Assembly (NCBI GenBank): GCA_934725355.1
Contig: CAKVAO010000001.1
Span: 123,619-187,618 of the forward strand
DNA from: an uncultured Candidatus Saccharibacteria bacterium
Lineage (GTDB): Bacteria; Patescibacteriota; Saccharimonadia; Saccharimonadales; Saccharimonadaceae
Reading direction: 5' to 3'
DNA: 64,000 bases
Part shown: one piece after another, positions 26,005 through 34,597 of the stretch
Layout: each line of letters opens with the position of its first letter
Position numbering within the stretch: the stretch's first letter is position 1
The notes under the pieces: generated by a model
Seen by the model: the letters and a program-made list of their open reading frames with translations, nothing else
Told to the model about the DNA's origin: nothing
The model's database searches: none
Translations under genes and position numbers: made by a program

Positions 26005-26727
26005 CTATTTATGGAATCCGCCTTTGTTATATCTGTAACGAGTAGGCTCGCCCTCATCGACTTGCTGAACAACGTGATTGACAATGTCGAATTGTGCCTT
26101 GGGGTCGTCGACGTAAGTAAATAGGTAAGTCTGCTCGTCGCCTACTGTACTAAGCCGAATAGAGCCATAATTAAAGATTAGCTGTAAGGGGTTAGACTGA
26201 ACCACGCTGCAGTCCTCGATATGCTCAATCTCGACATTTTGCGATCGCACAGCAAAAGGTGTCAGCTGAATCCTAGCAAATACCCGTTCATTAGTAACAA
26301 TAAAACGATTGCCGTTGTAGACATGGGTGGCAATTATACCGCCTGTTAATGGTAACAGAAAGGCTGCGACCAGTAACAGCATAGTCAGAAGTGTATTAGG
26401 GTCATCAGCGGTCACTGAATACATAGCAGCACCCATCGCGACCATGATTAAAAAGACAAATAGTGCAATTACCCATATGCGAACCAGACCGAAGAACGAT
26501 CGTTGAACGTCAATTACAACGTATTCGCGCGGTCCGAACTTAATGTCGGGATAGTCGCGAACACTGCGATCATGGTCGGCTTGTTCATCTGGTGATAGTG
26601 TTGGCTCGTCATCGGGCTGCATGGTTGATGGGGTAGCTGGAGTGTTGGTGGCTTGATAAATTACGCCGTTATATTCAATCTGCTGGAGCGCGGTCTTAGG
26701 TGCGCTAGAGTTTTTGGCCTTGTTCAT
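26005..26727 (-). CDS. Membrane protein with bacterial PH-like (bPH2) domain
   Basis: The 240-residue protein has an acidic N-terminal segment of about 75 residues, two membrane helices (about 84-106 and 114-135) and a C-terminal PH-like domain: NRFIVTNERVFARI, QNVEIEHIEDCSVVQSNPL and NYGSIRLST follow the YdbS/YdbT (DUF304) pattern. The role of these proteins is uncertain; membrane stress or export has been suggested for relatives. It stands upstream of no other gene on its strand and has its own -10. Confidence 0.8.
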   Translation of the reverse strand: MNKAKNSSAPKTALQQIEYNGVIYQATNTPATPSTMQPDDEPTLSPDEQADHDRSVRDYPDIKFGPREYVVIDVQRSFFGLVRIWVIALFVFLIMVAMGAAMYSVTADDPNTLLTMLLLVAAFLLPLTGGIIATHVYNGNRFIVTNERVFARIQLTPFAVRSQNVEIEHIEDCSVVQSNPLQLIFNYGSIRLSTVGDEQTYLFTYVDDPKAQFDIVNHVVQQVDEGEPTRYRYNKGGFHK

Positions 26728-26733
26728 AGATTT

Positions 26734-26739
26734 ATTTTA
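26734..26739 (-). promoter_or_regulatory. Leaderless-type -10 of the PH-domain gene
   Basis: TGC-TAAAAT on the minus strand with 6 nt to the ATG. Confidence 0.65.
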
Positions 26740-26745
26740 GCACAG

Positions 26746-27768
26746 CTAGATTTCGTGAAGTTTATTTAGGTGTTCAATAGCGCGAGGGGTGATCATGCGA
26801 CCACGTGGTGTGCGCTCGATAAAACCGATTTGCAGAAGGTATGGTTCGTAGAAGTCTTCGATAGTGCTAGCTTCATCGCCGGTAAGAGCGGCAATGGTGT
26901 TCAGACCAACTGGGCGGTCTTTGTAATTGTCGTACATAGCACGCAACATCTGACGGTCAGCTGGGTCGAGGCCTAATTCGTCAATTTCTAGCAGGCGCAG
27001 AGCCTTGACCGCGGACGCCTCGCTGATCTTGCTGTCGTTGTGAACTTCGGCGAAGTCACGGACACGCTTTAGTAAACGGTTTGCAATACGTGGAGTCTGG
27101 CGTGAGCGAGTGGCTAGTAGTGCGGCGGCTTCGTCGGTGATTTCTGCATCCAGAATGCCTGCACTACGCTTAATAATGCGCTCAATGTCGTTTGGTGTGT
27201 AGAACTCTAGATGAAACAGATGGCCAAAGCGATCGCGTAGTGGCGCAGCCAGTGATCCAGTGCGGGTGGTAGCGCCAATTACAGTGAAGCGGGGCAGGTC
27301 TAGACGCACAGATCGAGCAGCTGGGCCTTTGCCAATCACAATGTCTAGCTTGAAGTCCTCCATAGCAGAATAAAGAATTTCCTCGACCGCGCGTGACAAG
27401 CGATGAATTTCATCGATAAATAAGACATCGCCATCTTGCAGATTCGTTAAGATACTGGCGAGATCACCAGCACGCTCAATGGCAGGGCCTGATGTAACAC
27501 GTAGACCAGCGCCCATTTCGTTCGCGATGACGCCAGCCATGGTGGTTTTACCGAGTCCTGGCGGCCCGTACAATAGCACGTGATCGATTGGTTCGCCACG
27601 TTTTTTGGCAGCGTCGATAGCCAGGCGTAAGTTGCGCTTCATGCGATCTTGGCCAATGTAGTCTTCAAAGGTTTGTGGACGCAGTGAAATCTCCGTCCGA
27701 GCTTCTTCGTCGTGTCCAGGCGCATCTGGCTCTGGTGAAGTTGGCTCAACTACCCTTTGTATTCCCAT
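26746..27768 (-). CDS. ruvB: Holliday junction branch-migration helicase RuvB
   Basis: RuvB is the ring ATPase that drives Holliday-junction branch migration with RuvA. The 340 residues include [12 protein letters not shown], Walker [10 protein letters not shown], Walker [12 protein letters not shown], sensor [11 protein letters not shown], the arginine finger region PLRDRFG, and a C-terminal winged helix ending [16 protein letters not shown]. It follows ruvC and ruvA on the same strand. It has its own -10 with ATG 6 nt later. Confidence 0.98.
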   Translation of the reverse strand: MGIQRVVEPTSPEPDAPGHDEEARTEISLRPQTFEDYIGQDRMKRNLRLAIDAAKKRGEPIDHVLLYGPPGLGKTTMAGVIANEMGAGLRVTSGPAIERAGDLASILTNLQDGDVLFIDEIHRLSRAVEEILYSAMEDFKLDIVIGKGPAARSVRLDLPRFTVIGATTRTGSLAAPLRDRFGHLFHLEFYTPNDIERIIKRSAGILDAEITDEAAALLATRSRQTPRIANRLLKRVRDFAEVHNDSKISEASAVKALRLLEIDELGLDPADRQMLRAMYDNYKDRPVGLNTIAALTGDEASTIEDFYEPYLLQIGFIERTPRGRMITPRAIEHLNKLHEI

Positions 27769-27774
27769 ATCTTA

Positions 27775-27780
27775 ATTATA
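27775..27780 (-). promoter_or_regulatory. Leaderless-type -10 of ruvB
   Basis: TGT-TATAAT on the minus strand with 6 nt to the ATG. Confidence 0.65.
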
Positions 27781-27791
27781 ACACTATAAAA

Positions 27792-27816
27792 GGCAGACCT
27801 CTCTAAGAGGGGCTGT
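27792..27816 (-). terminator. Weak hairpin between ruvA and ruvB
   Basis: CAG-CCTCT / AGAGG-CTG with small bulges, followed on the minus strand by CCTTTTAT. It may attenuate read-through from ruvA. Confidence 0.4.
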
Positions 27817-27849
27817 GTTATAAGCAACTACACAATTAATAAGCTGCGA

Positions 27850-28425
27850 TTAATGCCGCTGTTTTAATGCTAAGCGTACCTGCTCAGCGACTGGTAAGTC
27901 ATTCGGGACATCCTTTAGCAACGCGGTGCTGTCGTTAAGATTAAAGCCTAGGGCAATCAAGGCGTCTAACGCCTCGTTGTTTGCACTAGCGACATTGATA
28001 GCGGTGCTGCTGTCGGTATTTGTGGCGAGCCCCACCTTGTCATGCAGATCGACGGCAACGCGCTCAGCGGTCTTCTTGCCGACGCCTGCAGCCTTGCTAA
28101 TAAAGGCGGAGTCGGAGTTAGCGATGGCATTGCGTACGGTTTCGGTATCGGATAGCGACAAGATTGCTAATGCCGCCTTCGGTCCTACGCCCTGAACAGA
28201 AATTAGTAGCTCGAATAAACGTTTGCCGGCTAGTGAGTTAAAACCATATAGTTCCTCGGCATTCTCTTTTACAGAATGATATGTGTAATATTTCTGTTCT
28301 GAGCCAACAGTAGCTTGCTCTATCGCCTTAGTTGTTATAAAAACTTCATAGCCAATATTGTTAACGTCGACTACGACAGTTTGGTTGTCCTTCTCAATAA
28401 TGGTTCCCTTGATGTATGCAATCAT
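27850..28425 (-). CDS. ruvA: Holliday junction-binding protein RuvA
   Basis: RuvA binds the four-way junction and loads RuvB. The 191 residues start with the OB-fold (MIAYIKGTIIEKDNQTVVVDVNNIGYEV), continue with the helix-hairpin-helix pair (LLISVQGVGPKAALAIL and ISKAAGVGKKTAERVAVDL), and end with the RuvB-contacting domain III (NEALDALIALGFN). Length is normal. It lies 20 bp downstream of ruvC. Confidence 0.97.
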   Translation of the reverse strand: MIAYIKGTIIEKDNQTVVVDVNNIGYEVFITTKAIEQATVGSEQKYYTYHSVKENAEELYGFNSLAGKRLFELLISVQGVGPKAALAILSLSDTETVRNAIANSDSAFISKAAGVGKKTAERVAVDLHDKVGLATNTDSSTAINVASANNEALDALIALGFNLNDSTALLKDVPNDLPVAEQVRLALKQRH

Positions 28426-28431
28426 AATAAT

Positions 28432-28437
28432 AGTTTA
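28432..28437 (-). promoter_or_regulatory. Putative -10 of ruvA
   Basis: TAAACT on the minus strand with 6 nt to the ATG. A weak match, but the spacing is the same as its neighbours'. Confidence 0.4.
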
Positions 28438-28445
28438 CTACAAGC

Positions 28446-28952
28446 TTAGTCTCTATTCTGCTTGTCAATTAGCTCTGATTGGTGCGTCATTAAGTGATGT
28501 GTGATGGCAGCTGCCATGGCATCAGCGGCGTCATCGGGTTTTGGTGTTTCTTTGAGTCCCAGCTGGATACGCGTCATTTCCATAACTTGCTTTTTCTCGG
28601 CACGTCCATAGCCAGTTAAAGTTTGCTTGATTTGCAGTGGGGTATAGGTGAAACACTCTAGATTATGCTGAGTTGCCACTAAGATTACTACACCACGTGC
28701 TTCGGCTACTGAAATAGCCGTGGTGATGTTGCGATTAAAATATAACCCTTCAATCGAAACGCAGTCGGGATGAGTGCTTTCGATAATTTCAGTCAACGAG
28801 TCGTAAATGTCAACCAGCCTGACGTGTAGTGGGGTGTGAGCAGGAGTCGCAATAACACCGCCATCAACTAGCTTGGGTCGTTTGTGTGGTAAAAAATCAA
28901 TCACGCCGAACCCTAATATGCCGGTGCCAGGATCAATTCCTAATATTCGCAT
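28446..28952 (-). CDS. ruvC: Holliday junction resolvase RuvC
   Basis: RuvC cuts Holliday junctions symmetrically. The 168 residues contain the four acidic catalytic residues in ILGIDPGTGILGFG (Asp), VSIEGLYFNRN (Glu) and PKPDDAADAMAAAITH (two Asp), plus TGYGRAEKKQVM. First gene of ruvC-ruvA-ruvB. ATG lies 6 nt after a TATAAT, leaving no leader. Confidence 0.97.
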   Translation of the reverse strand: MRILGIDPGTGILGFGVIDFLPHKRPKLVDGGVIATPAHTPLHVRLVDIYDSLTEIIESTHPDCVSIEGLYFNRNITTAISVAEARGVVILVATQHNLECFTYTPLQIKQTLTGYGRAEKKQVMEMTRIQLGLKETPKPDDAADAMAAAITHHLMTHQSELIDKQNRD

Positions 28953-28958
28953 ATAGTA

Positions 28959-28964
28959 ATTATA
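28959..28964 (-). promoter_or_regulatory. Leaderless-type -10 of ruvC
   Basis: TATAAT on the minus strand with 6 nt to the ATG. Confidence 0.65.
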
Positions 28965-29015
28965 TAACGAAGATCATTGTATGACCTAGCTGCTTATGAT
29001 AAACTGAATATAACC

Positions 29016-30890
29016 ATGAACAAAAACATTATAAAAAGCTTGATATTGTCTGTAATAACAGTGCTAATGTGTTTGGCTATTAGTCCATATGCGCATGCCG
29101 TGGTTAATGACGATCAGCCAATTACTGATGAGCGTTGGGTGATTAGCGAGATTTATGAGGCGGATAGTGGTAATAAATACGTGGAATTTTATAACAATAG
29201 CACTAACGATGGGTTAGGTTGGGGTGACTATTTTATAAATTTACCGGTTAATAGCGATTTATTAGAACTAATGGAAGTCTTTGGCTTTCAACACATCAAG
29301 CAACACGCATTTAAGGTGATTGATTTAGGCGACAGTTGGTATTCGACACTAGCTTTTAATTTGTTAAAGACTTATGGACTGGACTCTAGTGCATTTACAG
29401 AAATCAGTGATACACTCGAGGAAGAAGACGGCTATTCTTACCAGCGCTGTTTGTACTACAAGGATGGGCAGCCGCTACTGTCAAATAAGTTCTATTATGG
29501 CAAGAAAACTAAAGGTAAAGAGATTAATTGTAGCGATAGTTCAGTGCGACCAATCAATCTAATGGGACGGACTGGTGTGTGTAAGGGTCTACGCTTAAAC
29601 GAAATTCAATCATATGCTGAAAACGACGAGCAATTCATTGAGCTATACAATGCCTCGAGCCAGCCAATTGACCTGGGTTCTTGCTATATAGCAAAGAGTC
29701 AGGATGATGCTGATAAGGCGTATGCTATGGACCATGAGACGCTTAAACCGGGCGAATTCTACACACAGTATCTTAATGATGACGACGGTGTGGGTCTAAA
29801 ATTAAACGAGCGTAGCGGTAAGGTGGTGCTGTTTGACGGTGATCGGCGCACTGAGGTCGATAAAGAGAGTTATAGCAGCATGAAAGAAGATACTTCATGG
29901 GCGTTAGGTGGTGACGATAGCTGGCATATGACATACACGGTTACACCAGGCGAGCCGAACGAAATTAATGAGCTTAAACCTTGTGAAGAAGAGGGTTATG
30001 AGCGCAACCCCAAAACGAATCGCTGTACTAAATCAGCTGAGTCGACGGACAGTTCAAAGTGGCTAGCAACACTATTAGGTTTTTCGACGGATGAAAGTTT
30101 GTCTGGTTCGACATTGACGCCGTGTAAAGAAGGTTATTATCGTAACCCAGAAACGAATAGATGTAAGAAGATTACTAGTAGTTCCAGTGGCTCTAGTGAT
30201 TCAGACTCTAGTTCATTGGCCAGTAGTTCGACGCTAACGCCGTGTAAGGAAGGCTATTACCGTAACCCCGAAACGAATAGATGTAAGAAGATCGAGCCAA
30301 TATCTTCAACATCTACAACGAGTTCTAGCTCGTTATCGCCTTGCCCAACTGGCTATTATCGTAATCCGGAAACTAATCGTTGCAAGAAGCTAGCTACTAC
30401 TAGTAGTTCGGCGTTGACGCCATGTAAAGAGGGTTATGAGCGCAACCCTGCCACCAATCGTTGTGTAAAGAAGGCAACCACTAATAGCACTAGTGAACTA
30501 ACGCCATGTAAAGAGGGTTATGAGCGCAACCCTAAAACCAATCGTTGCAGGAAGAAGACCAACGCGGATGATGACGCTAAATATCCTGTTAATACGACCG
30601 ACAAAAAGAATGGTACAGATGACAAAAACAAGCGTAGTCAACTTACACTGGTTATCGCGTTAGTGGCTGGAGGCCTGTTGTGTTTGGCGGTAATAATATG
30701 GCAGTATCGCGAGGCTATTCGACAACACTTAAATAAGGTATTTGGTCGTAGTGATAATGTAATACATTTGGATGACACATCTGATTCTCATGCTGGTACT
30801 AATTTACAAACAAAGAATCAGACTAAAACGCCAAAAGGTAATAGCGACAATGATGATAGTGCTGATCCGGCGCCAATTGAATTTAAGTAG
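29016..30890 (+). CDS. Surface protein with lamin-tail domains and six Cys repeats
   Basis: From ATG 29016 the protein has 624 residues and a signal peptide ending AISPYAHA. Two lamin-tail-like beta domains follow (about 30-160, WVISEIYEADSGNKYVEFYN; and about 185-325, LRLNEIQSYAENDEQFIELYN). Then come six copies of a motif of the form PCxxGYxRNPxTNRCxK, separated by Ser-rich linkers, a membrane helix near 545-567 and a basic, then acidic cytoplasmic tail. It is anchored by the C-terminal helix and displays the domains outside. Each repeat has two cysteines that could form a local disulfide. An adhesin role is inferred. The earlier TTG at 28977 is rejected because a signal peptide begins at 29016. 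Confidence 0.8.
   Translation: MNKNIIKSLILSVITVLMCLAISPYAHAVVNDDQPITDERWVISEIYEADSGNKYVEFYNNSTNDGLGWGDYFINLPVNSDLLELMEVFGFQHIKQHAFKVIDLGDSWYSTLAFNLLKTYGLDSSAFTEISDTLEEEDGYSYQRCLYYKDGQPLLSNKFYYGKKTKGKEINCSDSSVRPINLMGRTGVCKGLRLNEIQSYAENDEQFIELYNASSQPIDLGSCYIAKSQDDADKAYAMDHETLKPGEFYTQYLNDDDGVGLKLNERSGKVVLFDGDRRTEVDKESYSSMKEDTSWALGGDDSWHMTYTVTPGEPNEINELKPCEEEGYERNPKTNRCTKSAESTDSSKWLATLLGFSTDESLSGSTLTPCKEGYYRNPETNRCKKITSSSSGSSDSDSSSLASSSTLTPCKEGYYRNPETNRCKKIEPISSTSTTSSSSLSPCPTGYYRNPETNRCKKLATTSSSALTPCKEGYERNPATNRCVKKATTNSTSELTPCKEGYERNPKTNRCRKKTNADDDAKYPVNTTDKKNGTDDKNKRSQLTLVIALVAGGLLCLAVIIWQYREAIRQHLNKVFGRSDNVIHLDDTSDSHAGTNLQTKNQTKTPKGNSDNDDSADPAPIEFK
29989..30557 (+). repeat. Six coding repeats of a Cys-rich motif
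   Basis: Near-identical DNA segments encode PCKEGYYRNPETNRCKK-type units; the second and third copies are almost the same at DNA level (TGTAA(A/G)GAAGG...). This is tandem expansion of a small module, prone to copy-number change. Confidence 0.8.
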
Positions 30891-30891
30891 T

Positions 30892-31305
30892 CTATTTGGC
30901 TGGGTGAATAATGACTTCTCGCCCACTGCTAGGTAAGTATTTAAACTCGATAGTAGTGTGGGGCGGTAAAATATCGCGGACGCTTTCGCCCCACTCGATT
31001 ACAGTAATCACATGGGGGTCATTAATACTGTCGGCTAGCTCCATGGCTACAATGCCCGGGTCGGACAAGCGGTAAAAGTCATAGTGATTTAACGTTAATC
31101 CGTCGCGTGCCGGATAACTACAACTGATGGTAAAACTAGGCGACTGCACGGCGTCAGTGACACCTAATCCCTTAGCGAGCCCATGCGTAAAAGTTGTTTT
31201 ACCTGCACCTACATCACCAATCAGTTCAAATATTTCACCGCCTTTTAGTTGCTGGCCGAGTTTTAGGCCTAAATTTACCATGTCATCAGCTGTCTCAATT
31301 TTCAT
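30892..31305 (-). CDS. tsaE: tRNA threonylcarbamoyladenosine ATPase TsaE
   Basis: TsaE is the ATPase partner of TsaB/TsaD in making t6A37 of ANN-decoding tRNAs. The 137 residues include Walker A GDVGAGKTTFTHGLAKGLG, then VQSPSFTISCSYPA, NHYDFYRLSDPG and VIEWGESV, all family hallmarks. TsaB is encoded at 43623. The gene is divergent from holA with only 23 bp between the starts. Confidence 0.95.
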   Translation of the reverse strand: MKIETADDMVNLGLKLGQQLKGGEIFELIGDVGAGKTTFTHGLAKGLGVTDAVQSPSFTISCSYPARDGLTLNHYDFYRLSDPGIVAMELADSINDPHVITVIEWGESVRDILPPHTTIEFKYLPSSGREVIIHPAK

Positions 31306-31311
31306 ATTAAT

Positions 31312-31317
31312 AGTTTA
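31312..31317 (-). promoter_or_regulatory. Putative -10 of tsaE
   Basis: TAAACT on the minus strand, 6 nt before the ATG. It overlaps the divergent holA -10 by two bases. Confidence 0.45.
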
Positions 31318-31321
31318 CAAT
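31316..31321 (+). promoter_or_regulatory. Leaderless-type -10 of holA
   Basis: TACAAT with 7 nt to the ATG at 31329. Confidence 0.55.
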
Positions 31322-31328
31322 AGAATTA

Positions 31329-32279
31329 ATGAAATATTTCTATTATGGCGATGACGGTTTTGCAATTGATGTGGCATTGCGACAGATTGAAGCGGATTTT
31401 CGGTCGACTAATTCTAATAGTCAGCCAACGCGCTTGGATGCTAGCGACAGTACTGTTAATGATGTCGTGTCGCAAATGGTGGCGGTTAGTCTGTTTGAGC
31501 CAACGCGCTTAGTGATTATTCGAGGAGTGCTAGCAGTAACGGCTACTTGGCAGGCAATTGCTGAGAATATTAAGCAGGTACCAGATACGACTACTCTAGT
31601 ATTGCTAGATCTGCCGACGGATACCAAAAACGTTAAGGCGGTAGAGAAAACCAATCTGTTCAAAATGCTATCTAGTGAAGTAAAAGTACAAAAATTCACT
31701 AGACCAAAATTCCAGAAGAGCCGCGACATTATAGATAAACTAGCTACGTTACATGCTGTAAAGCTAGATATGACTGCGCGCAACGAGCTGTTAAGTCTAA
31801 TAAAGGGTGAAGATGACGAGTGTGCAGCACTGAACGAGGCTCTAACTAAGCTGGCCTATCTGCAGCGGCCGATAACAGCGGATGATGTGAGGCTATATAT
31901 TGAACCGAGCTTAGATACAAATGTTTTTGGGATTTTTGATTTAGCAATACGAGGCAAGCGGGCAGAGCTCCATCATGAGATTGCTAATTTAAGGGCAGCT
32001 GGCGAAGAGCCGCAGCGCTTCTTTGGCTTAATTGTCTCGCAAGTCAACGCACTAGTAGTGGCTGCATTGGGTGGGGCAGAGTCTACCAAAACCGTTAATC
32101 CGTACCAACTAAGAAACGCTCAACGTTTAGTGGCTAATTTAGGTAAAACTAAATTAGAACAAACAACCAAGCTGCGTCAATTAGTGTCACAGCTAGCAGA
32201 ACTAGACGCACAACTAAAATCTTCTATAAATGAAGAAGTTTGGCTAAGAATCGAATCTTATTTAGGGCAAATTAAATAG
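31329..32279 (+). CDS. holA: DNA polymerase III delta subunit
   Basis: HolA opens the sliding clamp within the clamp loader. The 316 residues show the family's course: MKYFYYGDDGFAIDVALRQIE (degenerate P-loop region), SLFEPTRLVIIRG, a central DTTTLVLLDLP strand, LLSLIKGEDDECAALNEALTKLAYL, and the delta signature NVFGIFDLAIRGKRAELHHEI, then RFFGLIVSQVNALV. It stands alone, with a terminator after it. Confidence 0.88.
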   Translation: MKYFYYGDDGFAIDVALRQIEADFRSTNSNSQPTRLDASDSTVNDVVSQMVAVSLFEPTRLVIIRGVLAVTATWQAIAENIKQVPDTTTLVLLDLPTDTKNVKAVEKTNLFKMLSSEVKVQKFTRPKFQKSRDIIDKLATLHAVKLDMTARNELLSLIKGEDDECAALNEALTKLAYLQRPITADDVRLYIEPSLDTNVFGIFDLAIRGKRAELHHEIANLRAAGEEPQRFFGLIVSQVNALVVAALGGAESTKTVNPYQLRNAQRLVANLGKTKLEQTTKLRQLVSQLAELDAQLKSSINEEVWLRIESYLGQIK

Positions 32280-32304
32280 CCTCCACCTGCTAGCAGGGGA
32301 GGCT
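32278..32304 (+). terminator. Terminator after holA
   Basis: AGCCTCC / GGAGGCT outer stem and CCTGC / GCAGG inner stem with a 2-nt apex, followed by ATTGTTT. The stem starts within the holA stop codon. Confidence 0.8.
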
Positions 32305-32311
32305 ATTGTTT

Positions 32312-32328
32312 GCTTGCTAGTAGCAAGC
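32312..32328 (-). terminator. Second hairpin, likely for rpsT
   Basis: GCTTGC / GCAAGC with a 5-nt loop 14 bp beyond the rpsT stop. Followed on the minus strand by AAACAAT, so a weak terminator at most. Confidence 0.45.
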
Positions 32329-32341
32329 AGGGTTTAGAAAC

Positions 32342-32608
32342 CTATTTTGCAACCTTAACGATTTTGACGTCATGGCTCTTAGCGTAAGCCGATAGATGCT
32401 TTACTTTACGGGCAGCGCTCTGACGACTGATGACGTGCTTCTTAGCGGCTGTATCGACCTTACTCTGAGCATCGCGTAGGGTATCGAAGGTTGGTTCAGC
32501 TTCGAAAGCCTTAATGGCAGCACGCATAGCGCGCTTAGTCCGAATATTCTGGGCGTAGCGACGCTGATCCTGCTTCATTTTCTTAGCGGCCGACTTGATA
32601 ATTGGCAT
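32342..32608 (-). CDS. rpsT: 30S ribosomal protein S20
   Basis: S20 binds the 5' domain of 16S rRNA. From ATG 32608 it has 88 residues beginning MPIIKSAAKKMKQDQRR, a basic helical protein ending KIVKVAK, as in the family (usually 85-90). An upstream in-frame start is rejected because AAGGAG lies 6 nt before ATG 32608. This ribosomal gene uses a leader with Shine-Dalgarno, unlike many neighbours. Confidence 0.95.
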   Translation of the reverse strand: MPIIKSAAKKMKQDQRRYAQNIRTKRAMRAAIKAFEAEPTFDTLRDAQSKVDTAAKKHVISRQSAARKVKHLSAYAKSHDVKIVKVAK

Positions 32609-32749
32609 ATAAACTCCTTCTGTGCGATCCGAAGACCTGTTGCACACATTAATTAACAGGGACAACTATATCAGATATGAGAGGTATTTGCAAATAATAT
32701 AACTTATGCTAATATATAGTTAAGTATTCTAAGTGGAACAAACAAAAAT

Positions 32750-34594
32750 ATGGACGACAAATCACAGAAAAGTAAATTAATCGACAAAATTAAGGACGCG
32801 AATAACATCCTCATTACAGTTTCGCGTAGTCCTAATATCGACCAGCTAACATCGGCGCTAGCATTGGCGCTGGCTATTAATCGATTGGACAAACGAGCTG
32901 TCGCAGTTTTTAGTGGCAGTATGCCAAAGAGTCTGAACTTTCTGAACCCGCAGAAGACTTTCGAGAGCAACGCAGATAGTTTACGTGATTTTATTATCTT
33001 GATTGACAAAGAGAAAGCAGGTCGTTTGCGAGTTAATGCGGATGGTGATTTTGCGAAAGTGTATATCACGCCGTATCGCACCAAGATTACTACTGATGAC
33101 ATCAAGTTTGAAGATGGCGACTTTAATGTGGAGCTTATTATTGCAATCGGCGTAACTAGTCGTGAAGAACTAGATTTAGCTATTGCTTCGCACGGTAAGA
33201 TTTTCCACGATGCTATCACCGCCACTATCAACATGGACAAAGTACATGACGAACTTGGATCGATTAGCTGGCAGGACGAAGGCATGGACTGCTACAGCGA
33301 AATGATTGCAATGCTAGTAAACTCGCTGTCAGAAGGGCAGAACCATGTATTGATGGATGAGGCTGTGTCAACAGCACTGTTAACTGGTGTAGTCTCAGCG
33401 ACCGACCAATTCCGTAACAATTCGACTACTCCATCGATCATGTCGTTGGCGGCTGATCTGATGGCGCATGAAGCAAATCAACAGCTTATTTCGTCAGAGC
33501 TAGCTAAGGATCTAGATAAGCCTGCTAAAAAGTCTGATGACAAGATCGAATATAGCCGTCCAGCTAAGGAGCCTAAATCTTATAATGGTAAGCCTGCTAA
33601 TACTGGAAATAAATCGGCCAAGTCAAGCAATGATTTGGAAATTACTCATAACAAGCCATCCGATCACAGTGTGTTCGCAGGTGTTACTGTAGCAGAAAAG
33701 CCTAGCTCAGATAATCTAGCAGAGACACTGATGGACGTAGAGCAAAAACACGGTGCCGAAGTTAGCCGTATGAACAAGATGGTGGTTGAAGAGAACTCGC
33801 GCCTGGCGCAGAAACGCAGTGAAGATGCTGTGGCCATTGCTCACTCGCAGCTTACCGAAGACGAAATTAATCGCCAGAACATGCGGAATGATACAGCTAA
33901 TTTTGCGTCCGGCCTAGGTAACGAACGACTAGCCGTGCAGCCTGAGCCTGTAGCGACTTTGTCGCCTACAGTACCTGCAACACCGCCATCTATACCAACT
34001 TCGATTAAACCGGTTATGACGCCGCAAACGCAGATGGCGACATCGGCATTACCTGATATTCCGCCTATGCCGACTATGGCACCTATGCCAGCCGTGCCTC
34101 AATCTCAGCCTCAATCGCTACCGATTCAGAACAATGTTAATACGACTACTACAACCAAGCCGACGCCGGCTTATATGATTGCCAACCGTGTTTCACCGAT
34201 TCCGCCACTAGCACAGCCTTTACAACCGCAACCTAATGTTGCACCCGAACCACTGCCAAGGCAAAGCCAAGTAGCTCCAACTCCATCGGCTTTTGACGTA
34301 CCGTTGCCGCCACCGCCACCATTGCCTGATTTTAATGGTCTTAATTTAGGTGGCGAGAGCCAGATGCAGTCGCAGACTATGTCTAAACCATCATCTGCAA
34401 ACTTTAGTCAGCCAACTTTGCCTTCAGCGCCACAATCGACAATGTCGGCGCCGACAGGCAGCGCTGATCTAGCGATGCAGGCAGCTAACTTGGCGCAACC
34501 AGCTGCACCTTTGACGGCTCCAGCTGTACCACAACCAGCCGCTCAGCCAACAACGGTCTCTGCAGATCCAGCGCAGTTTGTGATACCATCGTAA
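32750..34594 (+). CDS. Degenerate DHH-phosphoesterase-like protein with Pro/Gln-rich tail
   Basis: The 614-residue protein has an N-terminal domain of about 250 residues shaped like NrnA/RecJ-type DHH enzymes: ILITVSRSPNIDQLTSALALALAINRL, IILIDKEKAG and the position of the DHH motif in TINMDKVHDELGSI. The two catalytic His are Lys and Val here and other metal-ligand Asp residues are missing, so nuclease or phosphatase activity is doubtful. Residues 380-614 are low-complexity Pro/Gln/Ala/Thr, with runs such as PLPPPPPLP. It lies 3 bp before truB and is probably co-transcribed. Function unknown; a ligand- or partner-binding role is inferred. Confidence 0.7.
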   Translation: MDDKSQKSKLIDKIKDANNILITVSRSPNIDQLTSALALALAINRLDKRAVAVFSGSMPKSLNFLNPQKTFESNADSLRDFIILIDKEKAGRLRVNADGDFAKVYITPYRTKITTDDIKFEDGDFNVELIIAIGVTSREELDLAIASHGKIFHDAITATINMDKVHDELGSISWQDEGMDCYSEMIAMLVNSLSEGQNHVLMDEAVSTALLTGVVSATDQFRNNSTTPSIMSLAADLMAHEANQQLISSELAKDLDKPAKKSDDKIEYSRPAKEPKSYNGKPANTGNKSAKSSNDLEITHNKPSDHSVFAGVTVAEKPSSDNLAETLMDVEQKHGAEVSRMNKMVVEENSRLAQKRSEDAVAIAHSQLTEDEINRQNMRNDTANFASGLGNERLAVQPEPVATLSPTVPATPPSIPTSIKPVMTPQTQMATSALPDIPPMPTMAPMPAVPQSQPQSLPIQNNVNTTTTTKPTPAYMIANRVSPIPPLAQPLQPQPNVAPEPLPRQSQVAPTPSAFDVPLPPPPPLPDFNGLNLGGESQMQSQTMSKPSSANFSQPTLPSAPQSTMSAPTGSADLAMQAANLAQPAAPLTAPAVPQPAAQPTTVSADPAQFVIPS

Positions 34595-34597
34595 GCA

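Noticed and set aside
28977..29015. Upstream TTG start for the Cys-repeat surface protein
   Set aside because: It would add 13 residues before a clear signal peptide and has no ribosome-binding site.
29989..30557. Repeated DNA that might suggest a CRISPR array
   Set aside because: The repeats are in frame, code for a Cys motif and have variable spacing and Ser-rich spacers; no CRISPR-like regularity.
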